A stretch of DNA of 64,000 nt, from assembly GCA_022510785.1 (NCBI GenBank), contig JAFLSV010000001.1, positions 122,591 to 186,590 of the forward strand. Reading direction: 5' to 3'. The stretch is from Desulfovibrionaceae bacterium. Its GTDB lineage: Bacteria; Desulfobacterota; Desulfovibrionia; Desulfovibrionales; Desulfovibrionaceae. Positions within the stretch are counted from its first letter, which is position 1, and the number at the start of each line of letters is the position of its first letter. Shown one piece after another: positions 47,648 through 57,114 of this stretch. The notes beneath the pieces were generated by a model. It saw only the letters and a program-made list of their open reading frames with translations. It did not search any database and was not told where the DNA came from. The position numbers and the translations under genes were made by a program.

Positions 47648-49573
47648 TCAGGGGTGCAGCGCCTGCCGCGCGGCTTCTTCCAGCTGGCCCGCCGTGTACA
47701 GGTCTCGCAGCACCACAGGACTTTTCCATCCTTCACCCTCCGGAAATATCGCCAGCACGGGAATGCTGGCGCTGTTCAGGGCTCGCAGCAGGGCGTGAGC
47801 CTGGGCGTCGCCGCGGGTCAGGTCAGCGCGCACCAGGGTCAGGCCATAGCGCTCCACAAGAGATTTCAGCATGTCATCCGTCAGGACGCTGTGCTCCAGC
47901 ACCTTGCAGGTAGGGCACCAGTCCGCCGTAAATTCCACCAGAATCGGCCTTGTCCCGAGCATACCGCGGAAGGATTCCGCTCTGAACGCCTGCCATTCCA
48001 TGCCCGGTGCGGCCGGGGCAAAGCTCATCCAGATGCTGAGCCCCACCACTGCCAATCCTCCTGCACCAATGGCCAGGCGCTGCGGCACGGTATCGCGCGC
48101 AGCGCCCCAGCGCCCCCATACCCAGGCCGCAACGGCGGCTGCCAGCAGCACGGCCAGGCTGGGCATATGCATGGATACGGGCAGAATGGAGAGCAGATAC
48201 AGCCCCGTTCCCATCAGAAAAAAACCCAGAACGCGCTGGAAACTCAGCATCCAGTTGCCCGGACGGGGCAGCACGGCGGCCATGCCGGGCTTCACAGCCA
48301 TGAGCAGATAGGGCAAAGCCATGCCCAGGCCTGTGGCCAGAAAAACGGTCATCAGAATCGGCAGGGTTTGCCCGAGGCTCCAGCCCAAAACGCCGCCAAG
48401 CAAAGGGCCGCTGCATGGCGTGGACAGCAATGTGGCCAAAAGTCCCGCACAATAGGCGTTAAGACGTGGGTTGGCGGCAGAGTTTTTTCCACATATATCC
48501 AAGACGGGCAGATGAAACACATCAAACATGGACAGTCCCAGGACAAAGACCAGAAGCAGCATGGCGAATACCACGGCGCTGCTCTGAAAAAGCTGTCCCC
48601 AGACCATGCCCGCCACACCGAACAGCAGGGCCAGGGCCGCAAACCAGGTCAGAATCCCCGCGGAAAACAGAAGCGCATGTTCCCGGAACGCCCTTATGCG
48701 CTGATCCGCGTCAGCCTCTGCCGCAAGCAGGGGAGAAACCTTGAGCATCAGCACCGGCAGCACACAGGGCATGATGTTGAGGATAAGCCCGGCCAGCAGC
48801 CCGAACAGGAGGGCCTTGCCCAGCCCTCGAACTTCCAGGCCGGCCTGAAGCGCACGCGGTTCCAGATTCCAGGCGGCATCCATCTCGTCCGGAAAGGAAC
48901 TCTGAGTATTCAAAGCGCTGTCAGACGGCCCCTTGAGCTGCCCCTGGACTTCCATTCCGGATACCGGGAAATACGCGCCAGCGCTGTGCATGGGTTCGTG
49001 CGCGCCAGCAGCCGCCTGCTCATCAGAACGGGCACGGAACAGATCGGCCAGCCATGCAGGCCGCTCAGACAGCGACATGAGACCGGGTGAGGGTGGTACG
49101 CCCAGCGCAAGCGTCGTCCGCACCGGAAAGCAGTTTCGGGAGGAACAGGCCAGCAGGGACACCGAGGCTTCGGGATGTGCCGGAAGCGACTGCCGCGTGA
49201 ACAACAGAAAAACCGGCGTTGGCCCTTCGTAAACCCGGACTGTCGTATCCGGATCAAACATGTCAGGTTGAGGAACACCCGGCAGATAGCGAATCTCCGC
49301 TCCGTGCGCCTCTATTGTGGTGGGCATGGCTCCCCCGCCGGGCTTGTGCGCGTAGGTGTGGTATCCCTCTTCCGGGATCAGCCACAGCACGGCCACAACG
49401 CAGCCAGAGCCAGGAATCTGAAGAGCCGCGCATTCCTGCTCAGCCAAGCCGCCCCACTCCACCCGGAATGCAAGCGGCACGTCCGCCGCGGGGGCAGGTT
49501 GAAAAGGCACGAAGGTCAAGATGAGCCAGCTGCCTAAAATACAAAGAATATTCCAGCGAATGCGGTATGGCAT
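47648..49573 (-). CDS. dsbD: Thiol:disulfide interchange protein DsbD-like
   Basis: N-terminal periplasmic domain, NIMPCVLPVLMLKVSPLL TM domain, thioredoxin domain VEFTADWCPTCKVLE. Confidence 0.9.
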   Translation of the reverse strand: MPYRIRWNILCILGSWLILTFVPFQPAPAADVPLAFRVEWGGLAEQECAALQIPGSGCVVAVLWLIPEEGYHTYAHKPGGGAMPTTIEAHGAEIRYLPGVPQPDMFDPDTTVRVYEGPTPVFLLFTRQSLPAHPEASVSLLACSSRNCFPVRTTLALGVPPSPGLMSLSERPAWLADLFRARSDEQAAAGAHEPMHSAGAYFPVSGMEVQGQLKGPSDSALNTQSSFPDEMDAAWNLEPRALQAGLEVRGLGKALLFGLLAGLILNIMPCVLPVLMLKVSPLLAAEADADQRIRAFREHALLFSAGILTWFAALALLFGVAGMVWGQLFQSSAVVFAMLLLVFVLGLSMFDVFHLPVLDICGKNSAANPRLNAYCAGLLATLLSTPCSGPLLGGVLGWSLGQTLPILMTVFLATGLGMALPYLLMAVKPGMAAVLPRPGNWMLSFQRVLGFFLMGTGLYLLSILPVSMHMPSLAVLLAAAVAAWVWGRWGAARDTVPQRLAIGAGGLAVVGLSIWMSFAPAAPGMEWQAFRAESFRGMLGTRPILVEFTADWCPTCKVLEHSVLTDDMLKSLVERYGLTLVRADLTRGDAQAHALLRALNSASIPVLAIFPEGEGWKSPVVLRDLYTAGQLEEAARQALHP

Positions 49574-49616
49574 GCAAAAATTTTAGGCACTTTTTCCCGT
49601 AAAGGCAAAAAAAATC

Positions 49617-49645
49617 TTGACGAAGGCTCATGGACAGGCTACTTA
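49617..49645 (+). promoter_or_regulatory. Possible sigma70 promoter of tRNA-Lys
   Basis: TTGACG, 17-bp spacer, TACTTA; about 20 nt before the tRNA. The -10 match is weak. Confidence 0.4.
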
Positions 49646-49664
49646 TGACAAGCGGTGACGCGCT

Positions 49665-49740
<76 letters not shown>

Positions 49741-49751
49741 GTGAAAAGGAT

Positions 49752-49776
49752 CCCCCCGGCAAAGCCGGGGGGTCTT
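49752..49776 (+). terminator. Terminator after tRNA-Lys
   Basis: CCCCCCGGC-AAA-GCCGGGGGG followed by TCTTT. Confidence 0.8.
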
Positions 49777-49780
49777 TATA

Positions 49781-49827
49781 TTGTGATCCGAAAACCTCCC
49801 GCTAGGCGGGAGGTTTTCGGATCACAA
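49781..49827. terminator. Second hairpin, 22-bp perfect stem (terminator for metQ on minus strand)
   Basis: TTGTGATCCGAAAACCTCCCGC-TAG-GCGGGAGGTTTTCGGATCACAA. Confidence 0.75.
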
Positions 49828-49881
49828 AAAGTCCGGCAATCGCTCGATTACCAGGCTTTTTCCATTTCTACTGACCGGAGT

Positions 49882-50679
49882 CTACTCGGCGGGCACCACC
49901 GCGCCTTCATAGGTATCCACAATGAACTTTTTGACCTTTTCGCCCTTGAGTGCCTTCACCAGAGCCTGGAGCTCGGGACGGTTTTCATCGCCGGCGCGAA
50001 TGGCCAGGATATTGGCATAGGTCGCGGCGGCCACCGAGTCGGCGGATTCCGCCGCCAGGGCGTCTTTCACCTTCAGGCCGCCCAAAATGGCGTAGTTGCC
50101 ATTGATAACCGCGATTTCCACATCGGGCAGCGCCCGCACCAGCTGTGCGGCTTCCAGTTCCTCAATCTTCAGATTTTTGGGATTGTCCACAATGTCGCGC
50201 CGGGTCGCGGTCAGACCTGCCCCATCCTTCAGCTTCAGCAGGCCCTGATCCTGCAGAAGCAGCAGCGCGCGGGCCTCGTTGGTGGTGTCGTTGGGCACGG
50301 CAACCATGGCGCCATCCTTGAGCTCGGCCAGATTGGAGCACTTACCCGCGTAAATGCCGAAGGGCTCGTAATGCACCGTGCCCAGAGAAACAAGTTTGGT
50401 GCCCTTTTCGGTATTAAAATCGTCAAGATAGGGCTTGTGCTGGAAAAAGTTGGCGTCCAGATCCTTGCTGTCCAGAGCCAGGTTTGGCTGCACATAGTCC
50501 GAATATTCCACAACGTTCAGATCATAGCCCTGATCCTTGAGCTCTTCGGCAGCCACTTTCAGGATTTCGGCGTGAGGCGTAGGCGACGCGCCCACCGTCA
50601 CCGTTTTGGAATCGGCACGGGCCCATGCCGGGGCCAGAGCCAGGCAGAGGGCCGCCAGAAGCAAAAGGGACTTTTTCAT
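49882..50679 (-). CDS. metQ: Methionine ABC transporter substrate-binding protein (MetQ/NlpA family)
   Basis: TVTVGASPTPHAEILKVAAEELKDQGYDLNVVEYSDYVQPNLALDSKDLDANFFQHKPYL. Confidence 0.93.
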   Translation of the reverse strand: MKKSLLLLAALCLALAPAWARADSKTVTVGASPTPHAEILKVAAEELKDQGYDLNVVEYSDYVQPNLALDSKDLDANFFQHKPYLDDFNTEKGTKLVSLGTVHYEPFGIYAGKCSNLAELKDGAMVAVPNDTTNEARALLLLQDQGLLKLKDGAGLTATRRDIVDNPKNLKIEELEAAQLVRALPDVEIAVINGNYAILGGLKVKDALAAESADSVAAATYANILAIRAGDENRPELQALVKALKGEKVKKFIVDTYEGAVVPAE

Positions 50680-50742
50680 GACAGATACTCCGTAAAAAAG
50701 GTTGAGGACGCAGGCGCATAAAGACGCCGCTTCCGGGAATAT

Positions 50743-51405
50743 TCAGGACTGGCGTTTGTCACTGTGCCTGGCGGCGCGGTTGCCGATTTCCTGAAAAATC
50801 TGGACGATGATAATAAGCAAAACCACGGTGGCAAACATGATGTCTGTCTGGTAGCGGTTGTACCCATACATAATGGCCAGCTTGCCGAGGCCCCCGCCGC
50901 CCACCGCGCCGGACATGGCGGAATAGCCCAGAATGGTGGTGGCCGCTATGGCGCTGCCGTTGATGAGTGAGGGTGTGGCTTCGGGCAGCAGCACCTTGGT
51001 GATAATCTGCCAGGTGGACGCCCCCATGGACTGGGCCGCTTCCACAATGCCCCGATCCACTTCCAGCAGCGACGACTCAATGAGGCGGGCCACAAAGGGA
51101 GCGGCGGAAATAACCAGGGGCACCACCGTGGCGGTATTGCCGATGGTCGTCCCCACCAGGGCGCGGGTAAAGGGAATGACCGCAATCATGAGGATGAGAA
51201 AGGGAAAGGAGCGGGTGAGATTCACCACAATATCCAGTACCTTGTACAAGGATACGCACGGGCGTATGCCATCGGGGCGGCACACCACGAGAATCACGCC
51301 CATAACCATGCCAAACACATACGCAAACAGCGTGGAGACCAGGGTCATGTACAGGGTGTCCAGCACGCCCTCAGCCAGCATTGTCAGCGTTTCCGTATCA
51401 AACAT
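50743..51405 (-). CDS. metI: Methionine ABC transporter permease
   Basis: ARLIESSLLEVDRGIVEAAQSMGASTWQIITKVLLPEATPSLINGSAI EAA loop; between metQ and metN. Confidence 0.93.
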   Translation of the reverse strand: MFDTETLTMLAEGVLDTLYMTLVSTLFAYVFGMVMGVILVVCRPDGIRPCVSLYKVLDIVVNLTRSFPFLILMIAVIPFTRALVGTTIGNTATVVPLVISAAPFVARLIESSLLEVDRGIVEAAQSMGASTWQIITKVLLPEATPSLINGSAIAATTILGYSAMSGAVGGGGLGKLAIMYGYNRYQTDIMFATVVLLIIIVQIFQEIGNRAARHSDKRQS

Positions 51406-51525
51406 GACAAACCTCAATCCTGTAAAGCTCAGTTTCCGCACAACCGAGCGCATTCAGCCTGGCCGGTGTTTTGCCTCCCTGCTCGGGGCAGACTCAGACA
51501 GATTCGGCAGCCGGGCAGCGCAGTC

Positions 51526-52536
51526 TCAAACCTCGCGCACTTCTTCCATCACCAGACCCTGTCCGGTGACATAATTTACCATGCGGCGCACGGTCTCGTC
51601 ATTGTCGGGCACCTGCACCACCATCTGCCCGAACGCCTTGCCGTCTATGTCCCGTGTGTCGGCAAACATGATATTGACAGGCGTGCGACACTCCAGAACC
51701 ATATTGGCAATGACCGGTTCAAAAGAGGAACCACCGTCAAACACAATGCGGTACAGCCGGTGGGAGCCCAGATTGAGCACCGGCGCCCGGCTTTCGGGCA
51801 GAACCAGTTTGCGGGCCGCGTCGGTGCGGGGATGGAAAAACACCTGCTCCACCGTGCCCGATTCGGCGATGCGGCTGTCGCTGATGATGGCCACCTTGGT
51901 GCATATCTGCTCAATAACATGCATCTCGTGGGTGATGATGACCACCGTGATACCCAGGCGGCGGTTGATATCCTTCAGGAGGGCAAGAATGGAGGCCGTG
52001 GTGGACGGATCGAGGGCCGAGGTGGCCTCGTCGCACAAGAGCACCTTGGGATCGCTGGCCAGAGCGCGGGCGATGGCCACCCGCTGCTTCTGCCCGCCGG
52101 AAAGCTGGGCAGGGTAATACGCGGCGCGGTCAGCCAGCCCCACCAGTTCCAGCAAATCCCGGGCGCGCTTGCGGGCCGTGGCGCGATCCACTCCCGCTAT
52201 TTCCAGCGGAAAGCACACGTTGGCCTCGGCCGAACGCTGCATGAGCAGGTTAAACTGCTGAAAGATCATGCCCATGGAACGGCGTATCTGGCGCAGCTCA
52301 CGCGGGCTCAGCCGCCCCAGGTCGCGCCCGTCGAAAAAAACCGTGCCTTCCGTGGGACGCTCCAGCATGTTGATGCAGCGCACCAGCGTACTCTTGCCCG
52401 CTCCGCTCATGCCGATAATGCCGAATATATCGCCCCGCTCCACCGTTAAATTGATATCGCGCAGGGCGGTGACCTCGGTATTCTTGCTGCGGAAGCTCTT
52501 GCCAAGGCCCTTGATCTCAATAATGGGTTCAGCCAT
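51526..52536 (-). CDS. metN: Methionine ABC transporter ATP-binding protein
   Basis: GMSGAGKSTLVRCINMLERPTEG, LSGGQKQRVAIARALASDPKVLLCDEATSALDP; C-terminal NIL-like domain. Confidence 0.94.
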   Translation of the reverse strand: MAEPIIEIKGLGKSFRSKNTEVTALRDINLTVERGDIFGIIGMSGAGKSTLVRCINMLERPTEGTVFFDGRDLGRLSPRELRQIRRSMGMIFQQFNLLMQRSAEANVCFPLEIAGVDRATARKRARDLLELVGLADRAAYYPAQLSGGQKQRVAIARALASDPKVLLCDEATSALDPSTTASILALLKDINRRLGITVVIITHEMHVIEQICTKVAIISDSRIAESGTVEQVFFHPRTDAARKLVLPESRAPVLNLGSHRLYRIVFDGGSSFEPVIANMVLECRTPVNIMFADTRDIDGKAFGQMVVQVPDNDETVRRMVNYVTGQGLVMEEVREV

Positions 52537-52562
52537 GCGTGTTCCTCGCGGGGTGAGCAGAC

Positions 52563-52823
52563 TCAGTAAAAGAAAAGCCGGCCAGCGTCTGTAATTTCAA
52601 TGTCCTGCGCGATGGGATCCCGAAGTCGGCAATAGCCGTAATTCAGCCATTCATCCAGCACATCCATCACATACTCATGCGGACAGCCCTCGGCTTCCGC
52701 CTGACGCATAAGCAGGGGAAAACGGCCTGGCGGCAGCGGGCGGGGAGCATTGCCCACGCTCCTGTACAGACAGCCGCGGGTTTCTTCCAGCGTGGCCGGA
52801 ACAACCCGTTTTTTACGCGCCAT
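52563..52823 (-). CDS. Small hypothetical protein (86 aa)
   Basis: [64 protein letters not shown]...; overlaps the upstream gene end. Confidence 0.65.
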   Translation of the reverse strand: MARKKRVVPATLEETRGCLYRSVGNAPRPLPPGRFPLLMRQAEAEGCPHEYVMDVLDEWLNYGYCRLRDPIAQDIEITDAGRLFFY

Positions 52824-53328
52824 GTCTTTTCTCCCACTTTGCCAGCAAGCGCCGCACCTGGTCGGGAGCATCCGGTTCCCCGGGCCGCGCCCCGTCCTGC
52901 CGGCATGCCCAGCGCGCCGTGTGTTCCAGCAGCTCCAAAGCAGCCTCCACGCTTTCCACCCACACGCTGCCGGCGCCGTACAACATAAGGCCAGGAGCCT
53001 CCAGAGGGCCGCGTATGCCCAGCACCGGCACGCCTGAGGCCCTGGCCAGACCGACTTCCACCCCGGCATCCTGCCCTGACGCGCCGACGTACACGACAAA
53101 ATCGGCCTGACGGCAGGCTTTTTCACAAAAGGCGAACACCTCACCCCCATGATCCGTGTCCATCCAGGCCCGGCGCTGGGCCGGAGTCAAACCGTCCGGG
53201 GGTTTGGCCAGCTCTGTCCAGTCAAGCAAGCTGTAGCCCATGCTCCGCATGACCCGGCCGAGCAGGCGCACCGCGTGAAGATGCCGGAAAGACGCCGCAA
53301 TATAGACCTTCAGGGGTTCGTCAGCCAT
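52813..53328 (-). CDS. Nucleoside 2-deoxyribosyltransferase-like protein
   Basis: [19 protein letters not shown]-terminal motif and [24 protein letters not shown]; start overlaps argH stop. Confidence 0.6.
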   Translation of the reverse strand: MADEPLKVYIAASFRHLHAVRLLGRVMRSMGYSLLDWTELAKPPDGLTPAQRRAWMDTDHGGEVFAFCEKACRQADFVVYVGASGQDAGVEVGLARASGVPVLGIRGPLEAPGLMLYGAGSVWVESVEAALELLEHTARWACRQDGARPGEPDAPDQVRRLLAKWEKRHGA

Positions 53329-54692
53329 GCTTCCAGTTCCTTCAGCTGCGAATTCACCGGCTCCGGCCCAGTGCCGCCTGGAATCGTGCGCCGTGCCACC
53401 GCCGTGTCATAGTCAAGCACCGTGTACACATCGGGCCCGATATCCGGGCAGAGGCCGCGCAATTCCTCCAGCGTCAAATCCTCCAGCCCCACGCCCTTTT
53501 CCTCCGCCAGAGCCACGGCCCGGCCCGTGACGTGATGGGCCTCGCGGAAGGGCATGCCGCGAGTGGTCAGGTAGTCGGCCAGCTCCGTGGCGTTAAGAAA
53601 GCCGGCCTTCAAGGCCTTGCGCATACGCTCCGCATGAAAATGAATGCCGCCCAGCATGTCCGCCATAAGGGCCAGAGAGGCGCGTACGGTCTTGTCGGTA
53701 TCCAGGAAGGGAACCTTGTCTTCCTGCAAATCGCGGTTGTAGGTGAGAGGCAGCCCTTTGAGCGTGGTCAGCAGATTCATGAGGTTGCCGTAAGTCCGGC
53801 CGGTCTTTCCGCGCATCAGCTCCGCCACATCGGGATTTTTTTTCTGGGGCATGATGGAGGAACCCGTGGAATGGGCATCGGACAGGGAGACAAAGCCGAA
53901 CTGCGGGTTGGCCCACCAGATAATTTCCTCGCACACGCGGGACAGATGAGCCATGACCACGGAACCGCAGAACAGGGCTTCCAGAGCGAAATCGCGATCC
54001 GCCACGGCGTCCATGCTGTTCTTGAACGCGCCGTACATGCCGAGGCTTTCGGCCACGCCGGCCGTATCCAGGGGATAGGTCGTACCCGCCAGGGCGGCCG
54101 CCCCCAAGGGGCTGATCCTCGCCCGGCGCTCACAGTCCCGCATACGCTCCACATCGCGCCGGAACATCCAGGCATAGGCCAGCATATGATGGGCCAGACT
54201 CACCGGCTGGGCGGGCTGCATGTGGGTACAGCCCGGCAGCAGCGTCGCCCGGTGCTCGGAAGCCCGCCGCACGAAGACGGCTATAAGCCCGCGGGTCAGC
54301 CGCATCCATTCGCGCAGGCTGTCCGACACATAAAGCCTGAAATCCAGACAAACCTGATCGTTGCGGCTGCGGCCGGTGTGCAGTTTTTTCCCCACCTCAC
54401 CCACCAATTCGGTGAGCCGCGTTTCCACATTCATGTGGACATCTTCCAAATCCTGCCGCCAGGGGAAACGGCCTGCCTCAATTTCCGCGCGCACCTCGTC
54501 CAGGCCGCGGATCAGGGCATCCGCCTCAGTGGGGCTGATCACCCCCTGCCTGCCCAGCATGGCCGCATGAGCCTGGGAACCGGCAATGTCCTGAGCGTAG
54601 AGCTCGCGGTCAAACGAAATGGATTCCGTATAGGCCTCCACGGCCCCGCTGGTTCGCTCCCTGAAGCGGCCACCCCATGGCTTGTCGGACAT
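53310..54692 (-). CDS. argH: Argininosuccinate lyase
   Basis: [45 protein letters not shown]. Confidence 0.95.
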   Translation of the reverse strand: MSDKPWGGRFRERTSGAVEAYTESISFDRELYAQDIAGSQAHAAMLGRQGVISPTEADALIRGLDEVRAEIEAGRFPWRQDLEDVHMNVETRLTELVGEVGKKLHTGRSRNDQVCLDFRLYVSDSLREWMRLTRGLIAVFVRRASEHRATLLPGCTHMQPAQPVSLAHHMLAYAWMFRRDVERMRDCERRARISPLGAAALAGTTYPLDTAGVAESLGMYGAFKNSMDAVADRDFALEALFCGSVVMAHLSRVCEEIIWWANPQFGFVSLSDAHSTGSSIMPQKKNPDVAELMRGKTGRTYGNLMNLLTTLKGLPLTYNRDLQEDKVPFLDTDKTVRASLALMADMLGGIHFHAERMRKALKAGFLNATELADYLTTRGMPFREAHHVTGRAVALAEEKGVGLEDLTLEELRGLCPDIGPDVYTVLDYDTAVARRTIPGGTGPEPVNSQLKELEAWLTNP

Positions 54693-54746
54693 CATGCCTC
54701 CCAAACGGTAAGAGCTGGGGAGCTTTTCACTCCCTATCTTCTGGTA

Positions 54747-55955
54747 TTATTTGCCGTAACGTTTGACGCGATCGGCATAGCCGCGGATACGCAGCCCCTG
54801 AAGCCGGATAAAGCCTGCGGCATCCTTGTGATCGTAGGTGGCGCATTCCTCAAAGGTGGCGAGGTCATGGCAATACAGGCTGTGCGGGGAATAGCGGCCC
54901 ACGGGCCAGGCGTTGCCCTTGTACAGCTTGAGGCGCACGCTGCCGGTCACGCCCTCCTGGGTTTTATCAATGAGGGCCTGCATGGCCTCGCGTTCGGGCG
55001 CGAACCAGAAGCCGTTATACACGGCGGCGGCATAGCGGGGCATTATGGTATCGCGCACGGCCAGGGCCTCGCGATCCAGGCAGATACCCTCCAAATCCTG
55101 ATGTGCGATGTGCAGCACGGTGCCGCCGGGGGTCTCGTACACCCCGCGCGACTTCATGCCGACAAAGCGGTTTTCCACCATGTCCAGACGGCCTATGCCA
55201 TGCTTGCCCGCAAGTGCGTTCAAGGCCATGACCATGCGGGCCGGGCTGAGGCGCTCGCCATTAAGTGCCACGGCGTCGCCCTTTTCATAATCCAGGGTGA
55301 TATATTCAGGCTCGTTGGGAGCCTGCTCCACAGGCACCGCCATGATGTAACTTTCAGAACCGGGCTCCTCCCAGGGGTCTTCCAGCTCACTGCCCTCAAA
55401 ACTGCAATGGAGCATGTTGCGATCCATGCTGTAGCGCTTGTTGGAGGCGTTGACGGGAATACCATGCTGTTCGGCAAACTCGTTCAGCGCCGAGCGGGAC
55501 ATGAGATCCCATTCCCGCCAGGGCGCAATGACCCGGATATCGGGAGCAAGGGCGTTGATGGACAGTTCAAAGCGCACCTGATCGTTACCCTTGCCCGTGG
55601 CCCCGTGAGCGATGGCCTGAGCGCCCTCGGCCCTGGCGATCTCCACCAGGCGCTTGGCGATGAGGGGACGGGCGATGGAGGTGCCGAGCAGATAGCGGCC
55701 TTCGTACATGGCCCCGGCGCGCATCATGGGGTAAATATAGTCGCGCGCGAATTCCTCGCGCAGGTCTTCAATATAGACCTTGCTGGCTCCGGTTTTCAGT
55801 GCCTTGGGCTCCACGCCGTCCAGATCGTCTTCCTGCCCCAGATCGGCGGTTACCGTGACCACTTCGCAACCGTAGTGAACCATAAGCCACTTGAGAATAA
55901 CCGAGGTGTCCAGCCCCCCGGAATACGCCAGTACCACTTTGCTGATCTTCTTCAT
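54747..55955 (-). CDS. argG: Argininosuccinate synthase
   Basis: [56 protein letters not shown]. Confidence 0.96.
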   Translation of the reverse strand: MKKISKVVLAYSGGLDTSVILKWLMVHYGCEVVTVTADLGQEDDLDGVEPKALKTGASKVYIEDLREEFARDYIYPMMRAGAMYEGRYLLGTSIARPLIAKRLVEIARAEGAQAIAHGATGKGNDQVRFELSINALAPDIRVIAPWREWDLMSRSALNEFAEQHGIPVNASNKRYSMDRNMLHCSFEGSELEDPWEEPGSESYIMAVPVEQAPNEPEYITLDYEKGDAVALNGERLSPARMVMALNALAGKHGIGRLDMVENRFVGMKSRGVYETPGGTVLHIAHQDLEGICLDREALAVRDTIMPRYAAAVYNGFWFAPEREAMQALIDKTQEGVTGSVRLKLYKGNAWPVGRYSPHSLYCHDLATFEECATYDHKDAAGFIRLQGLRIRGYADRVKRYGK

Positions 55956-56923
55956 GGCTGCCTCGCCGCGGCGCTGTCCGCGCCGCCTTGCTGAACGTTG
56001 ACGGAATATTCTGCCGGCGGACACAGCATGTCTATAAGGGCTGCCTGACAGGCCCGAAGGCAGGCCTTGCGCTCGGCTTCCCAGGGGCCATCCGCCTCTG
56101 AAGAAATATGGGCATCAAACGGGCAGACAGGTATGCCCGCCGCCGCCTGTGCCAGCTCTGGATCCGACAGCAGCGGGTGACGCGCTCCCAGTCCGGATGC
56201 GGATGCATTCCAGGGAGCGGCGACCAGAACGTGACAGCCATCCACCACGGGCAGCGGATCGTGACTGAGAAATATTCTGGCTCCGGCGCTCATGGCACAT
56301 TCCAGATGCTCAGCATCAGGCTCATGCCCCCGCGGAAAGCCCGCAAAAAATTCCAGATGAAAACACAAAGCCGCATCCAGCCAGGAGCGGAAGAGTCCGG
56401 CGCTGGGGCCATCCGCATCGCCCAGCCAGCCCGCGCGCAAGGCCTTCAGCGGCGCCGCGGCCGGGTTGCGGCGCAGACTGACGGCCAGCAGATCGGCCAG
56501 CACCTGGCAGGGCCGTGCCGTTTCATTGCCCGCATTGACAAGCGGCATGGGGGCAAGCTGAGCGAGTTCGGTCAGAATGCCGGGCTCAAGTCCGCCCACA
56601 ACCAGCACGTCACAGCCCCGGGCCCCGGCGATCAGGGCCGCGGGCTCCGTTTTCCCTTCCGCCTTCCACTCCAGGGGCAGGACTGCCGCCCCCAGGCAGC
56701 GGGCGGCGTCCTGCCAGGCCTGGGCCGCCGTGTCCTCTGTTTCATGGGAGGCACCGGCAAAGCACATGGCCATGCGCAGGCCTGGACGCGCCACCGTGGG
56801 GACGGGACAGACGGCATCCTTTCCATAAGTGGCAGACATGGCCCGCATGTCACGCGCACGCGCGCACAGTTCCACGGCTCCACGGCAACCGCGACTGCGC
56901 AGGTGTAAAAAATGCTGTTCCAT
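55952..56923 (-). CDS. Divergent ornithine/aspartate carbamoyltransferase-fold protein in the argF position
   Basis: [27 protein letters not shown] and [24 protein letters not shown] resemble OTC; catalytic motifs are degenerate (see findings). Confidence 0.7.
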   Translation of the reverse strand: MEQHFLHLRSRGCRGAVELCARARDMRAMSATYGKDAVCPVPTVARPGLRMAMCFAGASHETEDTAAQAWQDAARCLGAAVLPLEWKAEGKTEPAALIAGARGCDVLVVGGLEPGILTELAQLAPMPLVNAGNETARPCQVLADLLAVSLRRNPAAAPLKALRAGWLGDADGPSAGLFRSWLDAALCFHLEFFAGFPRGHEPDAEHLECAMSAGARIFLSHDPLPVVDGCHVLVAAPWNASASGLGARHPLLSDPELAQAAAGIPVCPFDAHISSEADGPWEAERKACLRACQAALIDMLCPPAEYSVNVQQGGADSAAARQP

Positions 56924-57114
56924 AGAATACTCTCGCCGGGATGCCGCCCGAAAAACCGCTGCCCGCCGCACGCACCGTGTATTTGCGGCTGGACAGTCTT
57001 AAAAAGTTCATGCCGCTTTGTAAAGCTCGCATTTCGTCCGGGGCATTCACCCTGTCACGGCCCGGGACTGCCGGGTCTGATGCCGCAACAGCCTGACTGA
57101 AAGCGCACGCACGC

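Noticed and set aside
47603-49090. 495-aa plus-strand ORF
   Set aside because: Antisense to dsbD; low-complexity Gln/His-rich translation.
53532-55994. 820-aa ORF on the plus strand
   Set aside because: Antisense to argH and argG, both with full conserved motifs; a long open antisense frame is a known by-product of GC-rich codon bias. The translation has no recognisable domain.
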